A stretch of DNA of 64,000 nucleotides from JACKFB01 sp041389525 (GCA_041389525.1 JAWKRR010000005.1:124001-188000); one strand, 5' to 3'; positions 8,401 through 17,129 are shown, counted from the first letter of the stretch. The notes: a model not told the origin generated them from the sequence alone. Numbers and translations: made by a program.

Positions 8401-9497
8401 CCGAGGCGCGACGGCTCGCCCTGGAAACCGTGGGCGATGCGTCCGCGGACATGGCCCGTCGAGTCGCGGCGGGTTTCGCCTGGCTTGGACAGACTCCTTC
8501 CGATCCCGCCGCGTGGTCGACGACGTGGGAGGCCATCCAGACAGATAAGGCGTTCGGACATGCGCTGGTCCATGAACTCGTACATGGTTTGTCCGAGAGC
8601 TTCCTCGGAACGCTGCGCGCGAGTCTGCCTGCCAGGGCGCTGGCCGACCTGTACATTTGGGTCCGAGATCATGCGGCCCCTTCGGAGGAACCGGCCGACT
8701 CTAGCGCGTCATGGTCCGAGCTCCGCGCGGCCGACATCGAAGACTGGCAGTTCTGGGTGCGACGCGAACTTGCGTCTCGCGGGACCCCCGAAGGTTTCCA
8801 AGCGCTCAAACGAGTGCTTGAACGCGAACCGTCGTCAGCAGCCCGGCTGGTCGAAGAGCGCGACGCCCGCCGGTACCTCCTGAAGCGGAGCCGGCTGCCG
8901 GCCCGTCCCGCCAAGGTGGTTGAGTGGTTGGAAACCGGGCGGTCAGGCGAGATCCACGACGCCGACGATCTCATGCGGCGCGTGGTCTACGCGCTTGAGG
9001 ACTACCAAGCAGCGCTCGATGGTGACGGTCCTGATCGCGGCATCCTCGAGAGAATCTACCGCGCGGCGCAACCTGGTGTGGTCGAAACGAACTGCAGCGA
9101 GATCGTCTGTAGAGAACTCATGGTCCGTCTGAGTGATCTGAGCGGGCTTAAGGTGGTCGTTGAGCCCCAGCTCTCTCTCAAGCTCGGCAGCGCGAAGGGA
9201 AAACGCGCCGATCTTGAGGTCATCGCCACTACAAGTTCTGGAGAGGCGGTGCACATTGTGTTCGAGTGCAAGCTCGCGACCAGCAAGGCCGTCGACAGCG
9301 CGCTCGAAGCTCAACTCGTTGACCGCTACCTCGTCGACCCGAAAAACACACACGGGGTCTACCTCGTCTACTTCTTGGGCGAGCGCGATGCCGAGAAGGC
9401 GGACGAGTTGCGAGCCACGATGGACTCCAAGGCCGCGCTGGCGAGCAAGCGTTCGCGTCGAAAGGTGCGGGCCTTCGTCCTCGACGCGTCTGCGTAG
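5439..9497 (+). CDS. NACHT/STAND-like NTPase with helical repeats and a C-terminal RecB-like PD-(D/E)XK nuclease
   Basis: 1352 residues. Walker A is GDAGMGKSS at 53-61, and the Walker B LYLLLDGLDEA at 122-132 has the double-acidic DGLDEA form of NACHT-type STAND ATPases. The middle of the protein is long and alpha-helical. It includes HEAT-like units around 500-570 (for example LCATLALGELRTPTAIAALR) and should be a sensor or scaffold. The last 100 residues form a PD-(D/E)XK motif set: D1258 in RADLEV, E1276-C-K1278 in FECKL, and a trailing Q1292 in AQLVDRY, as in RecB-family nucleases. NTPase first and nuclease last reverses the order seen in described Avs proteins, where the effector is N-terminal. 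ATG 5439 overlaps the previous stop (ATGA) with GAGGG upstream; ATG 5430 is an alternative. A defence role is inferred, not shown. Confidence 0.82.
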   Translation: MKAGTSHFVPRFWASADSQPPVDGAGYLRADFERSRVRPLADFEAVPCLVLLGDAGMGKSSEITGEVARLETRFTPDALVRRVDLGSTSDDYGLRMAVFSDAGLDSPTRTLRDGPESGEPTLYLLLDGLDEARLEVAETIRVLSAEIERLDELARRRLRLRVSCRTSTWPAFSELGTALKKWWGEAEQFQILQLAPLRFEDMEALTRSELKDSSQDFITQLRAHNQALRLGSRPLWLESLHDVYADQGRLPNSLRELFERGCRAMCARRKGDPPAGLSADERLAVARRIAAVSVLTGRDVIVAVDQVRGLGWTEGASERLQLADFGIGLEPVLDLSGRTGGQVPVDEMALRETATRTQLFTGSLEQHPARVQFVHRSYSEFLAAWKLSSLTLPVARIYEYLSREVAGLTAIVPQFHGVAAWLAAFSRAFWHRIVATEPEILLSGDVLAADSEMKARLVEALLSRVRTIALLPAELGRLAGLPGIAFEGLDEVLRTTIANREEPPLVREAALEIAEACPMPSLDGLLAERATDPGEPDRVRLCATLALGELRTPTAIAALRQLALGRAGNDPDDELRGAALHALWPDQLGDSELFEALMPHQRSNLFGQYKSFIMFALEPRLNAQRLELAPALAWVEDHANSREDVRYEWQKLESLILEAAWGRLGEPGVLAALARAALAWSQRYRSVRRRLERALDVEHDAARRALVAEIVSLISSGAEGRPEHVAHFHDWIVSRDADWLAERVRTSETARERSAWEWLAKCAASRSVLSPSSAPRLREVLAPVAHMRAVLATDPDGHRSAWPTLVAAGEWNGSPLTESAWWEAADQATRAEVLEVARRFVVDPPDAGSDWVGTASTPWSELLGLAALCLLSSADPDAAERVPTSALGRWLGILLSEASQLSAAAEHQQWWLQRAAAADRDAVSRVIDAAFRPPVDGAAKSHPTLLRHLESVWSAAVEDRLAALLPTENLHAADFGQVLRMLLAQNHSEARRLALETVGDASADMARRVAAGFAWLGQTPSDPAAWSTTWEAIQTDKAFGHALVHELVHGLSESFLGTLRASLPARALADLYIWVRDHAAPSEEPADSSASWSELRAADIEDWQFWVRRELASRGTPEGFQALKRVLEREPSSAARLVEERDARRYLLKRSRLPARPAKVVEWLETGRSGEIHDADDLMRRVVYALEDYQAALDGDGPDRGILERIYRAAQPGVVETNCSEIVCRELMVRLSDLSGLKVVVEPQLSLKLGSAKGKRADLEVIATTSSGEAVHIVFECKLATSKAVDSALEAQLVDRYLVDPKNTHGVYLVYFLGERDAEKADELRATMDSKAALASKRSRRKVRAFVLDASA

Positions 9498-9525
9498 CGC
9501 GCGACCTCCGCGACGCGGCCCTCGG

Positions 9526-11436
9526 TTACGGTTCGGAAGCATTCAGCGACGCGTACACGGCCTCGGCCACCGCGGGGGTGAGGCCGGGGCAGGCCGCCAG
9601 CTCGTCGAGGCTGGCGCGGCGGACGCCGTCGACGCTGCCGAAGTGCGCCAGCAGGGCCTTTCGTCGCGCGGGGCCCACGCCGGCGATCGCGTCGAGCGCG
9701 CTGGTCAGGGTGCGCTTTTGGCGCCTTTTTCTGTGGTGGGTGATGGCGAATCGGTGGGCCTCGTCGCGGAGCTGCTGCAGTAGGAAGAGCTCGCTCGAGT
9801 TGGCGTGCAAAACCACGGGGTTTTTCCTGCCTGGTCGGAAGACGCGCTCGGGCGAGCGGTCGGCCACCTCGCTGACCGGTTTGGCGCGTGGCTGTCGCGA
9901 GACGTGGCCGTCGTCGTCGAGCACGCGGCTCTTGGCCAGACTCGCCACCTCGACGTCGGTGATGCCCAGCTCCTCGAGCACCGCCACCGCCACCGCGAGC
10001 TGGCCTTTGCCGCCGTCGATGAGCAGCAGGTCCGGCCGCCCCGGCCCGTCGTCGTCCCCGTCGCCGCGCCGCTTGAACCGCCGCGAGAGCACCTGCTGCA
10101 TCGAGAAGAAGTCGTCCGGCGTGGTCTGCCCGCGCAGCCGGAAGTGCCGGTACTCCTTCTTGTCCAGCGCGCCGTCGGTGGCGACGACCAGGGACCCGAC
10201 GGTCTCGTCGCCCTGGATGTGCGAGATGTCGTAGCACTCGATGCGGGTGGGCGGCCGCGAGAGGCCCAGGCGCCGCTCCAGCCCCTCCAGGGTCTGCAGC
10301 GCGTCGCCGTCGGACTTGGCCCGGGCGTTGAAGGCCTCCTTGGCGTTCTCCTCGGCCATGGTGAGCAGCCGGCGCATCGTCCCGCGCTGCGGGTGGTGAA
10401 CGCGGACCTTCCTGCCCCGTCGCTCGCTCAGAAGCTCGCCCCAGGTCTCGGCGTCCGCGAGCTCGAGCGGCATCAGGATCACGTCCGGCAGCGGCGCGCT
10501 CGCCTGGCTGCGGGCTGTGAGGAAGTCGTCCAGCACGTCCTCGTCGGGCAGCTCGACCTGCTTGAGCTGGTGGCTGCGCGAGTGCCGCAGGACCCCGCGC
10601 CGCAGCTCGAGCACCTGGATGACCCCGCGGGCGCCCTCGCGATAGAGCGCCACCACGTCGATGTCGTCATCGCCGGGCAGCTTCACCGTCTGCTTCTCGA
10701 GCGAGCGCTCGATGGCGGCGATCTGGTCGCGGTAGTGAGCCGCCAGCTCGAAGTCCAGCGCCTCCGCCGAGGCCTCCATCTTCTCGCGCAGCCGCGCCAC
10801 CAGCGCGTCGCCGCGCCCCCCCAGGAAGAGCCGCGTGTCCTGGATCCGCTCCTCGTAGACCGCCCGGTCCACCTCCAGCACGCAGGGCGCCGGGCAGCGG
10901 CCGATCTGGTACTCGAGGCAGGGCCGCACGCGGTTCTTGAACTCGCCGTCGCGGCAGGTGCGCAGCCCGAAGTGGCGGTTGACGACGCGCAGGGTGTGGC
11001 GGATCGCCGTCGCCGAGTCGTAGGGCCCGAAATAGTCGGCGCCGTCTGATTTTCTGCGGCGCACCACCTCGACTCGCGGCCAGGGGTGGTCCTTGCCGAT
11101 GCGGATGGAGAGGAAGTTCTTGTCGTCGCGCAGCTTGAAGTTGAAGCGGGGCTGGTGCTGCTTGATGAGCTCGTTCTCTAAGACGAGCGCTTCCTTGTTG
11201 TTCTGCGTGACGATGAGGTCGATGGCGGCGAGCACGCGGTCGAGCAGGCCGACGAAGAAGCGCGTGTCGGTCGAGCCGGGCGTGAAGTACTGCGCCAGCC
11301 GGGCCCGCAGATCCTTGGCCTTGCCGACGTAGACGATCTCGCCTTGCCGGTCGCGCATCAGGTAGCAGCCCGGCGAGCGCGGCGCGGACTCCAGGCGCTC
11401 GGCCAGCCACTCAGGCAGGTGATCGCGCGCGCTCAC
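9526..11436 (-). CDS. uvrC: UvrABC excinuclease subunit C
   Basis: About 636 residues, slightly above the usual 600-620. Domains in order: GIY-YIG endonuclease (GCYLMRDRQGEIVYVGKAK); a four-cysteine segment (TCRDGEF, RPCLEYQIGRCPAPC) matching the iron-sulfur cluster described for UvrC; a UVR domain (ALDFELAAHYRDQI); the RNase H-like C-terminal nuclease (IECYDISHIQG, LLIDGGKGQL); and tandem helix-hairpin-helix repeats (IAGVGPARRKALL). UvrC makes both incisions in nucleotide excision repair. The start is GTG at 11436, overlapping the stop of the upstream vWA gene as GTGA. It therefore appears to be the last gene of an envelope-protein operon, an unexpected partner for a repair gene. It converges with the NTPase-nuclease gene with a 28-base gap. 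Confidence 0.95.
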   Translation of the reverse strand: MSARDHLPEWLAERLESAPRSPGCYLMRDRQGEIVYVGKAKDLRARLAQYFTPGSTDTRFFVGLLDRVLAAIDLIVTQNNKEALVLENELIKQHQPRFNFKLRDDKNFLSIRIGKDHPWPRVEVVRRRKSDGADYFGPYDSATAIRHTLRVVNRHFGLRTCRDGEFKNRVRPCLEYQIGRCPAPCVLEVDRAVYEERIQDTRLFLGGRGDALVARLREKMEASAEALDFELAAHYRDQIAAIERSLEKQTVKLPGDDDIDVVALYREGARGVIQVLELRRGVLRHSRSHQLKQVELPDEDVLDDFLTARSQASAPLPDVILMPLELADAETWGELLSERRGRKVRVHHPQRGTMRRLLTMAEENAKEAFNARAKSDGDALQTLEGLERRLGLSRPPTRIECYDISHIQGDETVGSLVVATDGALDKKEYRHFRLRGQTTPDDFFSMQQVLSRRFKRRGDGDDDGPGRPDLLLIDGGKGQLAVAVAVLEELGITDVEVASLAKSRVLDDDGHVSRQPRAKPVSEVADRSPERVFRPGRKNPVVLHANSSELFLLQQLRDEAHRFAITHHRKRRQKRTLTSALDAIAGVGPARRKALLAHFGSVDGVRRASLDELAACPGLTPAVAEAVYASLNASEP

Positions 11437-13808
11437 AGGAAGCCGTAGCGCCGCCTGAGCCACCACTCGGCGCCGAAGAGGAGTGCCAGGGCCGCCAGGA
11501 CCCACGGCGCGTTCCAGAGCTCGTCGTGGCGGCGGCTCATCACCCGGGTGACCCGAGGCGGATGGGGCTCGACCTTCGGCTCGGCGGTGTCGAGCGACTG
11601 CACCGAGCCACCGGAGGCCTGCGCCAAGAGCTTCACGAGCCGGCCGTCGCCGATGACCGTCTCCAGCTCGGGGTCCACCTCGGTGCCGACGAAGAGATCC
11701 GTGCCCACCGCGCGCCGCCCCGCGACCACCGCCGCGCTGGCCTCGACCTCGTAAATACCAGGTTTTTCCAGGCGAATCGCGAGATCCAGCGACCCGTCCG
11801 CGTCCGTCTTGCCGTCGTCGACCCGCAGCACGATCTCGCCCTCGCCAGCGCCGGACCCCTCGTCGCGCCGGCGCACCGTGACCTCCACGGCCTGGTCCGC
11901 GGCCGGCTGGTAGTCAGGCCGGAACACCTCGACGGTCGCCCGCGCCTCGTCGCCCACGCTGACCCGCTCACGCACCGCCCGCACCCGCACCAGATCCATC
12001 TCGGGATCCTTGATGAGCCAGCGGATGGAGTTCGACCAGAAGGTGTCGAAATGACGCGAGTCCTGCCCCTCGTTGCCCGCCGGGAAGCTCCAGGCCCAGA
12101 TGCTGTCGGTGGTCACCGCCATCGACCGCCCCTTGTCGACCTCGCGCACCGAGATCACCGGCATCGCGCGCCCCTGGTCGTCTTTGAGCGTCGGGTGCTC
12201 CGCCAGCACCACCGCGTCGGCCCGCGCCCGCGTCACCAGGTTCACGCCCTGCAATTCCTCAAGGTTTTCCCACACGTTTTGGTTGGTCGCCGGGTCCAGC
12301 ATCAGCCGCGTGATGGGGTGATGGGTGCCGGCGTCGGTCAGCCGCGCGCGGAAGCTGGCCTCGTCCTCGCGCCGCTCGTCGCCGAAGCGCGGCGGGATCT
12401 CCACCGGCAGCACGTCGGTGATGGGCGTGCCGTAGTAGCCGCCGGCGCTGAAGGACTTCGGCCCGCCGATCATCAAGAAGGCCCCGCCGTCCCGCACGAA
12501 CTGGGCGATGGCCGGCAGGTACTCGCGCGTCTTGAAGGGGCCGTAGTTGAAGTTCTGGAAGATCGCCAGGTCGAAGCCGCCCAGCTCCTCCTCGAAGAGC
12601 TCCTGCGCCGGGAACGGGATCAGCGAGGTCTCGCCTGAGGAAACCGGTCGGTAGTTGTCCTGGCTCACCATGATGAAGAAGCTGATGAGGTCGATGTTCG
12701 GGTCTTCTTTGAGGTGGTTGCGCAGAAAGCGCTCGTCCCAGCTCGGCTGCCCGACGATCTGCAGGATGCGGACCTTGTCGCGGATGACCTTCACGATGGC
12801 CTGGCGGCTGTTGTTCTGGCCGTAGATCTCGTCGGGCATGTGCTCGACCGAGACGCCGTAGACCTGCTTTCCGAGCTTCCGCGGCACGAAATCGAAGGTC
12901 ACCGTGTACTCGGTCTGGCCGGTCACCAGCGGGATGGCTTGGCGCGAGACCTCGCGGCCGTTCTCCAGCAGCCGCGCCACCAGCTCGCCCTCGCTGTAGC
13001 CGTGGACGCGCACGATGGCGTCCAGGGTCGTCGCGTTCATCACGAAGGCGAAGCCGTTGGCGACGATCTCGGCGACCGAGATGTCCTTGAGGTGGCCGTC
13101 GTCAGGCAGCGCGAAGGTCACGATGGGCGCGTCCAGCTCGCGGATGAGCCCCTCGCCCGCCGGGTCCAGCCGCGCCCGCCGCGACGCGGCCGTGGTGTCG
13201 ATCGCGTCGGTCAGCAGGACCACCGCGCCCAGATCCTGGTTTCGGTAGCGCGCCCGCAGCTGCGCCAGCGCCTCCATCACGCGGGTCTGGCGCGCGTCGG
13301 AGTTGAGGCCGGCCAGGGCGTCGCCGTCGCTCACCAGGTTCGGCAGCTCCGACAGCTCCTGCCCGAACCCGTGAAAGACGAGGTCGTTGCCCTCGCGCAG
13401 CTCGTCCCACAGCGCGTCGTGGTCCCGCACGAACTCGCGCGCCAGCTCAAGGCGCGTCGACTCGCCGTGGGGCAGCCCCATGGACTCCGACAGGTCGACG
13501 AGGACCGGCACCAGGTTCCGACCGCGGGCGGTGTTCTCTTCGAGGATCGCTGGCTGGTAGAACATCGCCAGCAGCATCACCACGATGGCGGCACGCAGCG
13601 CGACCAGCAGCACCCGGCGCCAGCGCGGCAGCAGCCCGCGGTAGTTGTAGACGGTCAGCCCGAGGATGCCGAGGGCGAGCGCACCCACCAGCACCTGCAC
13701 CCACGGGCTCCACGCGCCAAGCAGCACCAGCTCGCGCACCGTCTGCATGGCGGGCTGAATGGCGGGGAGCACCGCGTCGGGCGCGGGCGTGTCGGCGATG
13801 GCTAGCAC
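11433..13808 (-). CDS. membrane vWA-domain protein with glutamine-amidotransferase-like region
   Basis: About 791 residues. Two N-terminal membrane helices (around LVGALALGILGLTVY and LLVALRAAIVVMLLAMFY) precede a vWA domain whose MIDAS motif is DLSES. A central segment (FDLAIFQNFNYGPF, FVRDGGAFLMIGG) resembles the class I glutamine amidotransferase-like domains found in Bat/MoxR-associated proteins. A beta-rich part and a final membrane helix (VLAALALLFGAEWWL) followed by RRR complete it. In planctomycetes and myxobacteria such proteins sit with MoxR, DUF58 and DUF4159 genes. The GTG start is three bases after the DUF4159 stop, with GGAG six bases upstream. The exact biochemical role is unknown. 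Confidence 0.8.
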   Translation of the reverse strand: MLAIADTPAPDAVLPAIQPAMQTVRELVLLGAWSPWVQVLVGALALGILGLTVYNYRGLLPRWRRVLLVALRAAIVVMLLAMFYQPAILEENTARGRNLVPVLVDLSESMGLPHGESTRLELAREFVRDHDALWDELREGNDLVFHGFGQELSELPNLVSDGDALAGLNSDARQTRVMEALAQLRARYRNQDLGAVVLLTDAIDTTAASRRARLDPAGEGLIRELDAPIVTFALPDDGHLKDISVAEIVANGFAFVMNATTLDAIVRVHGYSEGELVARLLENGREVSRQAIPLVTGQTEYTVTFDFVPRKLGKQVYGVSVEHMPDEIYGQNNSRQAIVKVIRDKVRILQIVGQPSWDERFLRNHLKEDPNIDLISFFIMVSQDNYRPVSSGETSLIPFPAQELFEEELGGFDLAIFQNFNYGPFKTREYLPAIAQFVRDGGAFLMIGGPKSFSAGGYYGTPITDVLPVEIPPRFGDERREDEASFRARLTDAGTHHPITRLMLDPATNQNVWENLEELQGVNLVTRARADAVVLAEHPTLKDDQGRAMPVISVREVDKGRSMAVTTDSIWAWSFPAGNEGQDSRHFDTFWSNSIRWLIKDPEMDLVRVRAVRERVSVGDEARATVEVFRPDYQPAADQAVEVTVRRRDEGSGAGEGEIVLRVDDGKTDADGSLDLAIRLEKPGIYEVEASAAVVAGRRAVGTDLFVGTEVDPELETVIGDGRLVKLLAQASGGSVQSLDTAEPKVEPHPPRVTRVMSRRHDELWNAPWVLAALALLFGAEWWLRRRYGFL

Positions 13809-13811
13809 GCG

Positions 13812-14582
13812 CTACTCCGGCCGCCGGATCTTCCACTTGCGGTTGTGGAGCAGGTAGTCGAGGTGGACCTGGTCGTCCTTGTAGTGGAGGCAGAGGCCGT
13901 ACATCACCACGTTGACCGCGAATCGGATGGCCATCTCGCGCTGGCTCTCGCCGCCGGGGGTGGGCGTGGACACGAAGCGGCCGCTGGGGTCGCGCGCCAG
14001 GGCGCCGAGCACGTCGTTGTGGCTGAGGATGACGCCGTAGCGCCGGCCGATGGCTAGGCCCTCGACCCACGGCTTCCGGATGGCGCGCCCCGCCGGGTAG
14101 TCCAGGCGGTAAAACGAGCGGTAGAGCACGTGCTCCGGCGAGATCCGGCTCAGGGGCTCCTTGGGGAAGAGGCGGGCCAGCTCGCGGCGGACGGCCCGGT
14201 CGAAGGACTCCGACGGCTCGGATTGGCCTGAGTTGTCGATGAAGAGCAGCCCGCCCAGCTCGAGCCAGCGCCGCAGCGCCGTCTGCTCGCCCTCGCGCAG
14301 CGCGAAGTCGCGGTCGCCGGTCAGGATGGCGAAGGGCCGCTGGCCGAAGCGCTTGTCCTCCAAACCGACAGTCTCCTCCTGGGGATTCGTGCTCACCGAG
14401 GTACGCATGCGCACCTCGTCAGCCCAGGTCGACCCGGCGCCACTGTGGACGTTCCAGTTGCCGTCGTAGCGGATGCGCGCCACGCGCAGATCTTGGGCCG
14501 CGCCCAACGCCAACGCGCGGCTAGGCGCGGCGGCGAGCGCCCCCATGGCGAGCGATGCCTGCAGAAAGCGCCGGCGATTCAA
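13812..14582 (-). CDS. Tat-exported DUF4159 protein
   Basis: About 256 residues. The N-terminus NRRRFLQASLAMGALAAAP is a twin-arginine signal. The mature part (RIRYDGNWN, LEDKRFGQRPFAILTG, LGGLLFIDNSGQ, KPWVEGLAIGRRYGVILSHND) matches the DUF4159 family, which has an amidotransferase-like fold and accompanies MoxR/vWA clusters. The TTG start at 14582 is preferred because GGAGGAG lies just six bases upstream and it puts the twin arginines at residues 3-5; a GTG at 14597 adds five residues. It is the first gene of a tight run with the vWA gene and uvrC. Function in the cell is unknown. Confidence 0.82.
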   Translation of the reverse strand: MNRRRFLQASLAMGALAAAPSRALALGAAQDLRVARIRYDGNWNVHSGAGSTWADEVRMRTSVSTNPQEETVGLEDKRFGQRPFAILTGDRDFALREGEQTALRRWLELGGLLFIDNSGQSEPSESFDRAVRRELARLFPKEPLSRISPEHVLYRSFYRLDYPAGRAIRKPWVEGLAIGRRYGVILSHNDVLGALARDPSGRFVSTPTPGGESQREMAIRFAVNVVMYGLCLHYKDDQVHLDYLLHNRKWKIRRPE

Positions 14583-14681
14583 CGAAGTCTCCTCCACGTC
14601 GGGCGGAACCTAGCATCGCCACCGGGGCCATACAACGACGCGTCGTGGGCGCCCGCGCGGGATCGAGCGGGTGGTGCCCTG

Positions 14682-17129
14682 TCAGTTCACGAGCGCCGAC
14701 AGATCGTAGGCGAGTCCCTGGGCTTCGAACGGCATCACCAACAGCGTGTATTCCCCGGAGACCGGCGCGAGCAGCGTCAGCTCGGCGCCCTGGCCGGGGT
14801 CCAGCGCGTCCTCCAAGGGCTTGCCGGCGGGGTCGAGCACCTGCAGGTCGGTGTAGCCGCCCGTCGCGTGGGAGGTCAGGACGGTGAGCAGGGCGAAGGC
14901 GTCCAGGGTGACCGTGAAGGCGTCGGTGTCGTCGCCGTTGCACAGGCGCAGCTGGGTGTGGACGCCGGGGGGCAGCGCCTTGGCGGTCTGGGCCGTGTCG
15001 TTGGGCTCGAAGCGGTCGGGCGCGCAGGGGCCCGCGGGGTCGGCGATGTCTTGGAGCAGGACGTAGGCCGTCGGGGCGGCGCTGCTGACGCGGTAGTAGA
15101 CGCGGCCGGGTTCGGTGGTGTCGAAGCTGGCCTCGCCGAGGCCGCCTGGCTCGGCGGTGCCGGTGGCCACGGGCTCCGCGGTGGGCGAGGTGAAGATCGC
15201 CAAATCGATAGGCGCGGACTCGGTCTCCGCCAGCACGGTCAGCGTCTCGCCCCCGTTGAGCTCGACGGAGAACCAGTCGGGCGCGTCGGGGCAGCAGGTG
15301 AGGTTCTCGTAGAGCCCGCTCATCAAGGTGGCCGCAAGCGCGGGATCAGCGTGGTAGCCCAAGATGTCGTCGTCGCAGGAGGTGCCGGCGGCGGCGATCT
15401 CGGTCTGCAGGCGGTAGGCGTTTCCGGCGCCCTGGTACCCGAGGACGCCGAGGGTCACGGTGGTGGCGGCGGGGGCGGTGTAGCGCAGGATCTCGAGGGA
15501 TGACAGCGTGGCGGCCGCGTCCAAGAGCGCGCCGGTGGCCGCGTCGCGCAGCTCGAGATCCAGGTCGCCCAGCTTCACGTCGTGGTCCAGCGTCACGTCG
15601 AATCGCTCGCCCGCAGCGAGGGAAAAGCGAAACCAGTCCTCGTCGCCGGCGCAGAGCACCCCGGTGTCCCAGAGGCCGGGGGAGAGCGGGACGGCGGCTG
15701 CGGGCGTGTCGTTGGGCTCGAGGCTGTCGTCGTCGCAGGGCACCGAGGTCAGGGCCACGTCCAGGGAGTAGCTGAGGCCCGCGCCGCCCGGGGCCGGCGT
15801 GACGCGCAGCACGCGGGAGCCGGCGAGGCCGCTGGTGTCCTCGACGCGCAGGGTGGGGCCGTCGCCTGTGGCCTCGGCGATGAGCGTGCCGGTGGAGTCG
15901 CGCAGGGTCAGGGTCGGCAGGCCGTGGGCGGCGGCGCGGGTCAAGACGACCGCGAGCCGCTCGCCGGCGGCCACCGAGATCAGCGCGGTGTCGGGACTGT
16001 CGGGGCAGAGGCGGCGGTCGGGGTAGCTGCCGGGGCTCAGCGCCGTGGCGGCCGCCGGCGTGTCGTCGGGCTCGGAGTCGTCGTCCAGGCAGGTGCCGTC
16101 GGGGGCGTCTGGGGGGTAGACGGCGACGGAGTACCAGCCGGTCTTGGGCAGGCGGGTCGCCTGGTCGCAGGCGAGGCCGACCGGGTCGTCGTTGTCGCGG
16201 GCGAGGACGCGATAACGCAGCAACGCGCCGCCGGGCGGCAGGGCCTCGAGCTTCAGCGTAGCGCCGAAGAGCGGGCTTTTCTCCTGCTGCCGAGTGAGCG
16301 TGAGGCTCTCGAGCCCCGCCTCGGGGTCGCCGAGGGTGAAGCCGACCTCGACGGAGGCGACCGAGGACTCGACGTCGGTCACCCGTGCCTCAAAAGCCAG
16401 CCCGCCCTCGCTGAAGAAGTGATCGGCGGGTGGCGTGTGCTCGACCCGCGGCGGTGTGCCGCTGCAGCCCGCGCCCGCCTCGGCGTTGAGCAAGACGACC
16501 AGCAAGGTGTGGGCGACGGGGGCGTTGTCGGCGTCGTCGGCGCCGAAGATGATGCGGTGGACCGTCTGCTCGCGCTGCGCTGCGGTCGGGCGCCAGAACA
16601 ATATCGCGGACTTTGGACCGCTCTTTGAGAGGACGGCGCCGTCGGGGGCCTCGGTGAGGCTCAGGGCGACCGCGGTGGAGTCGTCGTCTTTGACGCGAAC
16701 CGCGAGCTCGAGGGTCTCTTCGCGCGCGAGGTTCAGCGCGATGCCGGCGGGGAGATCGAAGCTCGGCGTGCCGAAGATCGGGAAGACGCTGACGGAGAAG
16801 GCCTGACTCGACTCGCCGCCGTGGCCGTCGCGGACGATGGCGCGCGCGCTGATCACCGTGCCACCGGGCGCGGTGTCGGTGATCGTCGGGCTCCAGGTCA
16901 GGGTGGCCGTGACGGGGCTCTGGGGCGTGATCGTGGCGCTCTCGGGGAGGCCTTCGACCGCAAACTCCAAGGTGTCGCCGTCAGGATCGGCGCCGATGAG
17001 CTGGATCTCGAGGCGCTCGCCGACCAGCACGAAGCGATCGGGCACCAGCACCAGCGAAGGGGGGTGGTTGAGCTCCTGGCAGGCGGCGAGGGCCCACAGG
17101 CTGGCGATGGCGCAGTACAGACGTGGCAC
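14682..17129 (-). CDS. surface lipoprotein with Ig/cadherin-like repeats and four PPC-type repeats
   Basis: About 815 residues. A signal peptide ends in the lipobox LAAC, so the protein should be lipid-anchored. Two or three beta-sandwich repeats follow (ADPDGDTLEFAVEGLP is typical of cadherin-like or Ig repeats). Then come four pre-peptidase C-terminal (PPC) type modules, each opening with a Cys-Asp/Pro-Asp-rich header such as CDDDSLEPNDTPAAA and CAPDRFEPNDTAQTA and continuing with a DxDxF/W strand. PPC domains usually accompany secreted peptidases, but no catalytic domain is visible. GTG 17129 was chosen because it gives a compact signal; a TTG at 17174 adds 15 residues. It is divergent from the small gene at 17217. 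Confidence 0.75.
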   Translation of the reverse strand: MPRLYCAIASLWALAACQELNHPPSLVLVPDRFVLVGERLEIQLIGADPDGDTLEFAVEGLPESATITPQSPVTATLTWSPTITDTAPGGTVISARAIVRDGHGGESSQAFSVSVFPIFGTPSFDLPAGIALNLAREETLELAVRVKDDDSTAVALSLTEAPDGAVLSKSGPKSAILFWRPTAAQREQTVHRIIFGADDADNAPVAHTLLVVLLNAEAGAGCSGTPPRVEHTPPADHFFSEGGLAFEARVTDVESSVASVEVGFTLGDPEAGLESLTLTRQQEKSPLFGATLKLEALPPGGALLRYRVLARDNDDPVGLACDQATRLPKTGWYSVAVYPPDAPDGTCLDDDSEPDDTPAAATALSPGSYPDRRLCPDSPDTALISVAAGERLAVVLTRAAAHGLPTLTLRDSTGTLIAEATGDGPTLRVEDTSGLAGSRVLRVTPAPGGAGLSYSLDVALTSVPCDDDSLEPNDTPAAAVPLSPGLWDTGVLCAGDEDWFRFSLAAGERFDVTLDHDVKLGDLDLELRDAATGALLDAAATLSSLEILRYTAPAATTVTLGVLGYQGAGNAYRLQTEIAAAGTSCDDDILGYHADPALAATLMSGLYENLTCCPDAPDWFSVELNGGETLTVLAETESAPIDLAIFTSPTAEPVATGTAEPGGLGEASFDTTEPGRVYYRVSSAAPTAYVLLQDIADPAGPCAPDRFEPNDTAQTAKALPPGVHTQLRLCNGDDTDAFTVTLDAFALLTVLTSHATGGYTDLQVLDPAGKPLEDALDPGQGAELTLLAPVSGEYTLLVMPFEAQGLAYDLSALVN

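Noticed and set aside
5439..9497. Assignment of the NACHT protein to a named Avs type
   Set aside because: The effector is C-terminal and the sensor repeats could not be matched to a described Avs protein by eye, so a named type would be a guess.
1..9497. Mobile genetic element carrying the left-hand genes
   Set aside because: No integrase, transposase, terminal repeats or tRNA attachment site was found; only lower GC and gene content hint at transfer.
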